Origin: Clostridiales bacterium
GTDB lineage: Bacteria > Bacillota > Clostridia > Peptostreptococcales > Anaerovoracaceae
Length of the DNA stretch: 9,194 bases
Direction of reading: 5' to 3'
Assembly (NCBI GenBank): GCA_003542355.1
Contig: DPKU01000110.1
Location: 1-9,194, forward strand
In this document: piece after piece, positions 1 to 8,100 of the stretch
How the letters are laid out: each line of letters begins with the position of its first letter
Position numbering within the stretch: the first letter of the stretch is position 1
Notes under the pieces: generated by a model
Told to the model about the DNA's origin: nothing
Seen by the model: only the letters and a program-made list of their open reading frames with translations
Databases searched by the model: none
Made by a program: the position numbers and the translations under genes

Positions 1-148
1 ATGGTTCCTCTCGTGCCTTCCGGCCGGCCGAAAACGCGCCAACCCGCTGCAAATCGCGGAATCCGGCCGGCCGCGGTGCAAATCGTGCCCGGAAAACAGC
101 GCCGTAGGAACCAAATGGTTCCCCTCGTGCCTTCCGGCGGGCCGAAGT
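1..148. repeat. Direct repeat pair, 114 bp apart
   Basis: Positions 1-32 and 115-146 match at 30 of 32 bases (sharing CTCGTGCCTTCCGGC), diverging after that. The first copy starts at the window edge, so the repeat may extend outside. Between the copies lie a CCGGCCGG element (63-70) and, just at the start of the second copy, a hairpin GGAACC-AAAT-GGTTCC at 107-122. With the tandem units, the first 305 bases form one GC-rich, repeat-built intergenic block with no gene I can support. Confidence 0.65.
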
Positions 149-185
149 CCCGCCGATTTGGCGGTAGAACGGCGCCAATTGGGAA

Positions 186-305
186 ATCCGGCCGGCTCCG
201 GTGCAAAGCATGGAGCTTCGGCGGGCCGCGGCGCGAGGCATGGAGGTTCGGCCAAATGCAGTGTAGAAACTGGGAATCCGGCCGGCCGGCGGCGCAAAAA
301 AGGAA
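186..305. repeat. Four diverged 30-bp tandem repeats, GC-rich
   Basis: Four consecutive 30-bp units begin at 186, 216, 246 and 276. Each opens with a core like ATCCGGCCGG or CTTCGGCGGG, and most end in a purine-rich segment such as CATGGAG. Units 1 and 2 match at 22 of 30 positions; units 3 and 4 are more diverged, unit 4 matching unit 1 over its first 11 bases and again after a one-base shift. A solitary fifth copy at 61-90 matches unit 1 at 23 of 30. The last unit runs into the T tract of the terminator. I do not recognise the repeat family. Confidence 0.7.
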
Positions 306-336
306 TACAGGGACCCCCGACTCCCGGAAGTCCCTG
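296..336 (-). terminator. Intrinsic terminator closing the minus-strand transcription unit
   Basis: On the minus strand positions 336-308 fold into a 12-bp hairpin with a GGAGU loop: seven Watson-Crick pairs (CAGGGAC/GUCCCUG), two U-G wobbles, then CCG/CGG. A tail follows that ends in six T (301-296). It lies about 30 nt after the stop codon of the flavin-protein gene. On the plus strand the wobbles become A-C mismatches and no T tract follows, so it should act in one direction only. Confidence 0.85.
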
Positions 337-365
337 CACAAGTATTATTCTAAGCCATCTAGCGG

Positions 366-938
366 TTAATCGTCTGAGTTCTTTCTTTCGACGCCGTTTT
401 CGTCGTACTGCTTCCGCTTAGCCGTGATCGACTCGATATCGATCCGGAAAATTTTTGTATAAGGCACACCGATGTCCGCAGCAGGTCCAAAATACGTCAT
501 CTTTTCCGGCGTATACTTCCGGCAGATGAGCTCCAGGGCCAGACGCTTTTCCTCCGGCGCCGTCACTTCGGACACCCGTCCTTCCACAATGGCGGATTCG
601 TACTCTGTGGTAAAAACACTGCGGATCAGCCGGGAGGTCTTTTCCGGATCGCGCACCATTTCGCCGAGTTCTTCTTCCGTGTAGAGGTCCGGCACCTGTA
701 CGTCCCCCACAAACACGACGCGTACCCGGGCGCCATCGGTCAGCAAATCGACCTTGTGGCCTTCCCGGGCTGAGTGGAAATAGAAAGCGCCGCCATCCCG
801 AGCCAAAGAAAGCGGCACACTGTAAGGCAGACCCTGATCGTTGATCGACACGATGCCATATCGGGCTTTGTCGATCACAGCTTCTCCGAACGCACGGTCC
901 ATTTCTCTGTCATTTCTACGCATCGCTCGAACACCCAT
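366..938 (-). CDS. Pyridoxamine 5'-phosphate oxidase-like (NimA-type) flavin-binding protein
   Basis: A 190-residue protein of the FMN-binding split-barrel (PNPOx-like) superfamily, closest in pattern to the 5-nitroimidazole-reductase-like (Nim) branch. Seen in the sequence: the opening MRRNDREMD (residues 6-14), the strand pair YGIVSINDQGLPYSVPLSLA (27-46), FYFHSAREGHKVDLL (52-66), which in relatives helps form the flavin or substrate pocket, VRVVFVGD (72-79) and YESAIVEGRVSEV (113-125). The length is about normal, with no signal peptide or membrane segment, so it is cytosolic. The start at 938 gives a short MGVRA extension before the usual MRR; a start at 923 would also be possible. It overlaps the GT4 gene by 23 nt and is the last gene before a terminator. 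Some Nim relatives reduce nitroimidazoles, but many PNPOx-like proteins have unknown roles, so drug resistance should not be assumed. Its link to envelope glycans is unclear. Confidence 0.85.
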   Translation of the reverse strand: MGVRAMRRNDREMDRAFGEAVIDKARYGIVSINDQGLPYSVPLSLARDGGAFYFHSAREGHKVDLLTDGARVRVVFVGDVQVPDLYTEEELGEMVRDPEKTSRLIRSVFTTEYESAIVEGRVSEVTAPEEKRLALELICRKYTPEKMTYFGPAADIGVPYTKIFRIDIESITAKRKQYDENGVERKNSDD

Positions 939-2109
939 ATCCGATGTCCTCTTTCGCAGTACGGCAACATTTGAAATAGATCGCCTCCACGCTCCGGGCA
1001 AAATCAAGGTAGGAATTGCTCTTGTCCGGACCTTTTCCTGATGCATTTGCGCGGATTTGAAAAGGTCCTTTCTTATCCAGCAGTCCGTCCAGCTGATCCT
1101 TGAATTCCTCGAAGGACTCATACTGCCAGCCGTTTACCCCGTTCTGGATCACATGATCCAGGGAAGGATCCTTGCGGCACAGGGCCGGCACCCCATTGGC
1201 CAGGGCTTCCAGCGTGGACAGCCCCTGGGTCTCGCTCCTGGAAGCGCTTACGAAGACGTCTCCAACCTGATAATAAGAGGATATTTCGCTGTGCTTTACC
1301 ATTCCCGCAAAGACGACCTGTCTGGGAAGCCCCAGCGCTCCGGCATAGGCGCGCAGCGATTCCCGCCGGGGTCCGTCTCCGACCACCAGAAGCGTTAGAT
1401 CCTTTCTGGGAAGCTTTGACATAAAAAACATGATCTCTTCCAAGTTTTTTTCCTTTGCCAGCCGGCCGATCGCCACCAGGATTTTATTCTCCTCCGGGAT
1501 TTTTAAGCTGCTGCGAAGCGACCGTTTTTCCACGTCTCCGATGTGTTTGGGTGCGACGTCGGCATCCAGTCCGGTGGGCACCACCTCGATGTCCGTCGAA
1601 AGGCCGTAGCCCCGGAGCATCGCTTTGACCTTTTCCGTGGGCACGACCACACAAGCGGTCCGGTCAAGGACCCGCTTGCTGAACTTCGACACCATCGCCC
1701 GGCCCAGCCTTTTGTTCGGGATAAAATAATGGGTGTAGTCTTCGTACACGGTATGATACGTGTGAACGATGGGGATATCCAACAACACCGCGATGTAATG
1801 CGCCATGTAAAATGTACTAAATTCCGACTGGGAATGGATGATGTCGGGTTTCCACCGGATCAGCTCACGTATATGCTTGCTTACCCGCAGGGACGTAAAG
1901 GCCACCCTTGCGCCGGGATAGACTCTGGCTGCGTTCACAGAACTGATATAGGTCACATTCCCTTTGGTTGCGGAGCGCCTGCTTGGCGAAGCCGTCAGGA
2001 TCCGGACTTCGTGCCCCAGTTCCTCCAGGCCTTTCGCCAGGTTTTCGATGGATACCACCACCCCATTGATCACGGGATCGTACCATTCTGTGGTTATAAG
2101 TATCTTCAA
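916..2109 (-). CDS. GT4 glycosyltransferase, likely 1,2-diacylglycerol 3-glucosyltransferase
   Basis: A 397-residue retaining glycosyltransferase of GT4 (GT-B fold) that probably transfers glucose from UDP-glucose to diacylglycerol at the inner face of the membrane. The N-terminal domain opens with KILITTEWYDPVINGV and a typical beta-alpha-beta start (residues 2-36). A basic amphipathic stretch at about 72-88 (LRVSKHIRELIRWK) is placed like the membrane-binding helix of monoglucosyldiacylglycerol synthases. HTYHTVYEDYTHYF at 116-129 closely recalls that subfamily. The C-terminal domain has GRLAKEKNLE (R216, K221, expected to contact the nucleotide-sugar phosphates), VVGDGP (242-247) and the GT4 E-x7-E motif SETQGLSTLEAL (E293, E301). 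There is no signal peptide or membrane span, and the length is usual for the family. Translation starts at TTG behind a strong ribosome binding site; the 3' end overlaps the next gene by 23 nt. GT4 membership is firm; the lipid acceptor is inferred from motif resemblance, and another glycolipid or polysaccharide acceptor is possible. Confidence 0.87.
   Translation of the reverse strand: MKILITTEWYDPVINGVVVSIENLAKGLEELGHEVRILTASPSRRSATKGNVTYISSVNAARVYPGARVAFTSLRVSKHIRELIRWKPDIIHSQSEFSTFYMAHYIAVLLDIPIVHTYHTVYEDYTHYFIPNKRLGRAMVSKFSKRVLDRTACVVVPTEKVKAMLRGYGLSTDIEVVPTGLDADVAPKHIGDVEKRSLRSSLKIPEENKILVAIGRLAKEKNLEEIMFFMSKLPRKDLTLLVVGDGPRRESLRAYAGALGLPRQVVFAGMVKHSEISSYYQVGDVFVSASRSETQGLSTLEALANGVPALCRKDPSLDHVIQNGVNGWQYESFEEFKDQLDGLLDKKGPFQIRANASGKGPDKSNSYLDFARSVEAIYFKCCRTAKEDIGYGCSSDA
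948..954 (-). promoter_or_regulatory. Ribosome binding site choosing the flavin-protein start
   Basis: AAAGAGG on the minus strand lies 9 nt before the ATG at 938-936, inside the end of the GT4 gene. The alternative ATG at 923-921 has only a poor GGGTG upstream, so 938 is preferred. The site implies that translation is coupled to that of the GT4 gene. Confidence 0.6.
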
Positions 2110-2116
2110 GCGGTTA

Positions 2117-2125
2117 CACCTCTTT
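2117..2125 (-). promoter_or_regulatory. Ribosome binding site that fixes the TTG start of the GT4 gene
   Basis: AAAGAGGTG on the minus strand is one base from the ideal AAGGAGGTG and sits 7 nt before the TTG at 2109-2107. The next in-frame ATG is at residue 102, inside the conserved N-terminal domain, so the TTG is the only sensible start. Confidence 0.8.
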
Positions 2126-2140
2126 ATATTTCGTAGCGTT

Positions 2141-2168
2141 ATTATACCACTAAGCGCATGGGCGCAAA
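2141..2168 (-). promoter_or_regulatory. Extended -10 promoter for the GT4 gene
   Basis: On the minus strand a perfect TATAAT (2146-2141) is preceded by TG and one base (TGGTATAAT), an extended -10 element. The -35 is weak: TTTGCG (2168-2163, 16-nt spacer) or TTGCGC (2167-2162, 15-nt spacer). Transcription would start about 7 nt after the -10, giving a leader of roughly 25 nt before the TTG start. It lies in the short gap after the glucan synthase stop, so the two downstream genes can be transcribed independently of that gene. No operator-like inverted repeat of convincing length surrounds it. Confidence 0.6.
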
Positions 2169-2187
2169 TACTTTTTTATGCACTGTT

Positions 2188-5100
2188 TCAAGGGCTGACG
2201 CCCACTCGTACTTCGACCTGATGCGTTCGCTTGTCGTCTATTAGCGTGATCGTATGATCCGCCTGGATCTGTCCATCCACGCGCATCTGAAGCACACCAT
2301 TACCGATGCCGTCCGGATTGGTCACATTGATCTGATACAACGTTTCTTTGTACTTGTACTTCATTTCGTAGGCCGTCCATTTTCCTGGAAAGCTTGGAGC
2401 AAGGATCAATTTATCCCCTTCCTTATTCAAGCCGAGAATGCGCTCCAAGCCAGCCTTGTACATCCAGCCGGCCGCGCCGGTATACCACGTCCAGCCGCCT
2501 CTTCCGATATGCGGCTGCTCTGCATATACATCGGCAGCCATCACATAGGGTTCGACCTTATATACCCAGCTTTCTCTGGGCGTTCGCGCGTGGTTGATGG
2601 GATTGAGGAGCCGAAAGCAGTTCCACGCCTTGTCGCCCTGGCCCAATGCAGCGTATGCCGCAACGACCCAGGCAGCAGCATGGGTATATTGTCCTCCGTT
2701 CTCCCGCACACCCGGCAGATACCCCTTGATGTATCCCGGATCCAGCGGCCCATCGTGAAAGGCCGGAGTAAGCAGTTTGAAGATTCCTTCCGCCTCCATT
2801 ATCAAATAATTTTCCAGGGCCTGCATGCCCTTCGCGCTTCTTTGTGCATTCCCTTTGCCTGAAAGCACAGACCAGGTTTGCGCCAGCGAATCGATTTTAC
2901 ATTCACTGTTGACAGCAGACCCCAGGGGTGTCCCATCGTCGAAGAAAGCCCTTGTGTACCAATTCCCATCCCAACCGTTCTTCTCTATCGCATCCGCTAC
3001 GTTGTCGATGATCTGTGCATAGCTGTCCGCCCGATCCGCCTGGTCCCTTGCCCGGCAGATCGGTATGATCTTTTGCAGTGTTGTGCACAAAAACCATCCC
3101 AGCCAGACGCTTTCTCCCTTTCCGCCGCTGCCCACATTGTTCATGCCGTCGTTCCAGTCGCCGCCGCGGATCAGAGGCAGTCCATGGGCACCGAACCGGA
3201 GTGCATTGTCCACAGAACGGATGCAGTGATCATAAAGAGAGAAGGTTTCATCGGAAACCTCAGGCTGACAATACCTGTCCGCTTCGTCGGCGCGCAGCGG
3301 CTCGCCCCGGAGATAGGGCGCTTTGGCATTCAATATGTCCGCATCCCCGGTGACCCGGATATATTCGGCCGTCACATAAGGCAGCCACAGGTAATCGTCC
3401 GAAATGTGCGTTCGGGGACCTTTGCCGCTGGGCTCATGCCACCAATGCAGCACATCGCCTTCTTCAAATTGATGGCCTGCATGCTTCAGGATCTGGGTAC
3501 GAGCAAGAGAAGGCCAGACGGCAATCAGTGAAAGTGTGTCCTGAAGCTGGTCCCGGAAGCCATAGGCGCCTCCTGCCTGGTAGAATCCGGAGCGGGCCCA
3601 CATCCTGCAGGAGATCACTTGATACAAGAGCCATCCGTTCAGCATGATATTCATTGCAGCATCCGGCGTCTCCACCTGAACAGTCTGCAGCTTGTCGTTC
3701 CAAAACCGTTCGACTTCCGCCAAAGCATCCCTTGCCTGGGTTACGTTCCTGTATCGGTCGGCAAGGGCCAGCGCCGCCTCCGGGCTGTCTGACATCCCCA
3801 TGGCAAAAACAATATCTGCTGTTTCATTCGGGCCTAGTGTCACAGGAACCTGCATCGCAGCACAAGGATCATACCCTGCGCCGGTGGTCCCTGAAAGAGA
3901 TCCGGCCCTCAGCGCTGCTGGAGAACCAAAGCTTCCCTGTCCAAAAAACTCTTTCCTGTCCGCGGTGACGGTTCGACCCTTGACCGAGACATTCATAAAG
4001 CAGACCTTGTCGGCAAACTCTCTGTTGTACGGATTTTCGATCAACAATGTCCCGTCGTCAGATTGGGAGCTGACCAGGTGCATACCCGTGTCGCTCATGC
4101 TGACGCCCAAAATAGGCGTTATGTAATACGTAACACGAACCGTTCGACGCTCCGGGCTTTCGTTGTGAAGCCGTATCAGGCTGAGTTTTACCGTGTCTGC
4201 AACCGGTACGAACTGCACCAGCTCTTGGCGGATCCCGTGGCTTTGATGCCGGAAGGCCGTATAGCCGAATCCGTGCTCGATCACATAGGGCTCTTCCTCA
4301 CGAATGGGCAGCGGCGTCATGGACCACAAGGCTTTGTCATCTTCACTGAGATAGATCACTTCCCCGGGCTCGTCGCCGATCGGATCATTGGACCATTTCG
4401 ACAACTTATTTTCGCGGCTGTTTTCGCACCAGGCATAGCCTCCGCCCGACTCCGACACCATAAATCCGAAGTTTGGATTGGCGATGACATTCATCCAGGG
4501 CGCAGGGGTCATCTGGTTTTTCTCCAGTTTTATAACGTAGCACTTCCCTTTTTCCGCAAACCCGCCCAGGCCGTTGAAAAATTGCAGATGCTGCTTTTCT
4601 CCCGGCACATGCTTCAAAAATGGGAAGTCCGCCCGTCGGTCCGCCCGGCCATAGTCGGGGACATCTCTATGCTGCGGGAGCGGTTCCGCCGTATCGGCCG
4701 CAATGGCTTTAGTTCCTGGGACAACAGCATGGCTTTGCGCTTCCAGGGTGCCACGGCCGCCTTCGAAGATCATGCTGGCTTTGGCATAAAACAAGAGGAT
4801 CTCTTCGGCCGTCATGGCGCTGGCCTTCAATATAAATACATCCTGATGGCGGTTCATCACATCCTGTGTCTGAGTGGCATGGACGATTTCTGTGATCAAC
4901 GTATGCAGCGGATTGTTGTAACTGTTTTCCTCCCGGCTCAATACGACCAGGTCGACTTTCAGATTCTTCGTTCGCCAGTATTCATGCGCTTTCAGCAATT
5001 CGTAGAGCAGCTCTGTTTCATGGGACTTATCAAGAGTCAGAAGGACGATCGGTCTGTCTCCCGAGATGCCGTACTTCCATAAATCCCGCTGTCCTTTTCG

Positions 5101-8100
5101 ATTCACTGCAATATTCTGCGCGTATTTTCTCCTTTGAGAACTGAGGAAAAGGATTTGAGAGATCAGGTCCTGGTACAGCTCCATTTCCGGCGCCCTGATG
5201 TCCAGATATTTTGCTTCCGCCTGACTTCTTATGGTTGCCAGCCAGAACGAGGTTTTACATACTTTTGGATCGCTGTATTTTTCCACCAGGGCCATCACGG
5301 ACTCTCTGCTGTGGGCCATCGCTGTCACAAAGTACATACGCGCTTTTTTTCCGGGTTCGATCCGTACTCTCAGCCTCGTACTGAATATGGGATCCAGAAC
5401 AGATCCGACCGTATTGGACAACGGCTTTCCCATGGAAATGGCGTCCGGGTTTCCGGCATTGTTTCCACGTCCTATAAATTGCGCCCTGTCCGTTTCATAT
5501 TCCATGTCTCCGATGGTTTCTCCGACTGCCACCGGTATACAGGCAAGCCAAATCTTTTTATCGGACTGGCTCCTTGTGCGCCGGGTAGCCAGCAACGCTT
5601 TGTATTCCGGGTCATATTCCGTGCTCACAAATAGATTGCTGAAAGCCGGATGCGCCAAATCGCTTTCCTGAGATGCGCCCACAAGTTCAATATAACTGGT
5701 GACTTGCATTGTGCGTGGGGTTTTTCCGTTATTTTTTATCTGGATGCGACGCACCTCTGCCAGATCGCCGGAAGCAGCGATGACCTCAGTAGAGGTTTCA
5801 ATGTCTCCATCCTCTCTTGTATAGGTCGCCTTGTCCGGCGTGAAAACCACTTCGTAGTTTTCCGGCATCACATTCAGCGGCGCATAAGCGGCGGACCAGT
5901 TTTGATCCCGGTCAAGATCTTCAATGTAGAAAAATGTGCCGTAGTTGTCCGTAATGGCGTCGTTTCGCCACCTTGAGATCGCCATATCCCGTGTCTGGCT
6001 GTAGCCCGTGCCTTTGTCCGTCAATCCAACAAAGTACCTGCCATTGGATAGGATATGGGCTCTGGGCAGATCGAAATCCAGGGACGTATAGCGCCTGTAG
6101 GCACCCTTGTCGTTGTAGACCGCCGCTTTTGACGTCTGTATTTTCTCCTTGCTGTCCTTCGTGAATACAACATGCCGTGGCACTTTTTCCTGCAGCAAAA
6201 GACTTGCTGATCTTATATTTGGGTCTTTTGCGAATCGACGCTGCATCACATCATCGTTCAGATAATTGCTGATCGCCAAAAGACTCATTCCTTGATGATG
6301 TGCCATAAAACTTTTGATGATCACTTTTTTTGTCTGGGCCTCATGACGGTCCGGGGTATAATCTGCAGCTTCATAAAACCCATAGGCACCTTCCAGTCCC
6401 TCGGCCTTCAGATACCGAATATTCTCCCAGGCAGCCTTTGGATCCACCAAAAGCGCTAAAAATGTAGCATAGGGGGCGACGACAGCATCCTGGCTCAACC
6501 CGCGTTTCAACCCAAGCCAAGGCACGCCGATGGCTTTATACTGATATTCGTGATGGTGATCCAGGGCATTGTAAGCAGACTCCGAAGCACCCCAGGGCAT
6601 TTCTCTCTGTTTTCCGTACTTGATCTGGCTTTTTACCGCGAAAAAGCAGGTTTCATCCAATAGTGTATTTTTATAGCTCTTCATCAACAGCAGCGGCATC
6701 AGGTATTCAAACATCGTTCCGCTCCAGGAAACCAGTCCCTTGAAACGATCCACCACCGTCAGGGATCGGCCAAGCATAAACCAGTGCTTCGGAGGCACTT
6801 CTCCCCGGGCAATGGCCAGGTAGCTGGTCTGCCTGGCTTCCGAAGCCAGCAGGTCGTAATAGGAGTTGGTCGGTTTTTGTTCCTGCATGTTGTAGCCGAT
6901 ATAAAATAAGTGCCTGCGATCATTGTACAATGCGGCAAACTTGGTGTTCATCGATAGAACGGCGATCCGTTCTGTCAACTGCGCATATCGTTCGATAAAA
7001 TCTGTAGAAAACCGAATCGATCGGGTGGCCGCCTCCTTCACATCGTTCAACCAGCTCAGCTCCGGCGCAGGGAAATCTTCTTCTGTTCCGCCGAGGTCCT
7101 GAATCAAGGAGTTGCACTGATCCACAATGCGTTCGCCCAGGGCCGGAAGCCCTTTCAAGCTGATATTGCTTCGCATCAGCGCAAGGAGTGCATTTGCCTT
7201 CGCGTCCGCCGCCGCATTGCAGAGTCCGTCAGGAGGCGCGCATGCCCTGTCACGCCAGGGCAGAAAACGATCCATTTCCTGCTGCAGCATGTAGGCCATA
7301 TGCTCGCTTTTTGCGATCCATTCTCCTTCTTCTCTGGAGCATAGCTTGGGCGTTTCCGTATGCGCCGCCTCTTCCGGTAAACCGGCTCTGACCGTGTCGT
7401 CCATACCCCTTTCGAAAACGTCGTCGATCAGGGGCTTTTCGAAGTATTCCTTTAAACCTTGCTCCAGGGCGGTCAGATAGCAGACCAGATTCCCGCTGTC
7501 CACGGTGGAAACATACCTCGGCTCCAACGGCGTCAGCGTCCTGGTATCGTACCAGTTATAGAGATGCCCGTCCCATTTTTCCATTTTCTCCAGCGTCGTG
7601 ATCGTGTTGGAAATACGCTCTGTCGCCTCGATGAGTCCGATATATCCCATGTCTCTGGCAGTCAGCGAAGCCATTAAGCCAAGTCCGATGTTTGTGGGGG
7701 ACGTCTTGTATGCCACACCCCTGTAAGGGTCTTCCTGAAAATTATCGGGCGCGAGATAATTGTTTTTCTGGTCCGCATGCTCTTCAAAATATCTCCATGT
7801 TTTTCGAGCGATCTTCCGAAGCTCCAGCAAGTCTTTTTCTTCCAATGCTTCGGGCAAAACCGAATCATCTTTGCTGATACGATAAGCGATCACCGGAGAT
7901 GCGGCCCAGCCAACGAGAAGAACGAAGCCCAAGGCCATGCTTTCCGGTTTATTGGTCAAGCACAGACCGGCAATGACTGCCCCGATCGCGGCGCTCAGGC
8001 CCATGGTTGCAAAGTAGCTTTTGAGCGAATTCGGCTGTGCTCTGTCCGCATCAGAGGAGGTGACCCATTCCAGCATATTTTTCTTTGTGATGAACACGCG

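Noticed and set aside
1..305. CRISPR array
   Set aside because: The 30-bp units are contiguous with no spacers, and the copies are diverged from each other rather than identical.
939..1121. Upstream ATG at 1121 as the start of the flavin protein (251 residues)
   Set aside because: The extra 61 residues lie within the GT4 coding region in another frame, resemble nothing in the PNPOx family, and a good ribosome binding site supports the start at 938.
1543..2136. Plus-strand open frame of 197 codons opposite the GT4 gene
   Set aside because: Antisense shadow of a conserved glycosyltransferase; it has no domain signature, and it overlaps that gene's ribosome binding site.
2147..2187. Terminator between the glucan synthase and the GT4 gene
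   Set aside because: Only a 4-bp GCGC-CCAT-GCGC stem is visible and no T tract follows it on the minus strand, so read-through is likely.
4063..5082. Plus-strand open frame of 339 codons
   Set aside because: It lies wholly antisense to the glucan synthase, whose family motifs fix the other strand as coding, and its translation shows no recognisable domain.
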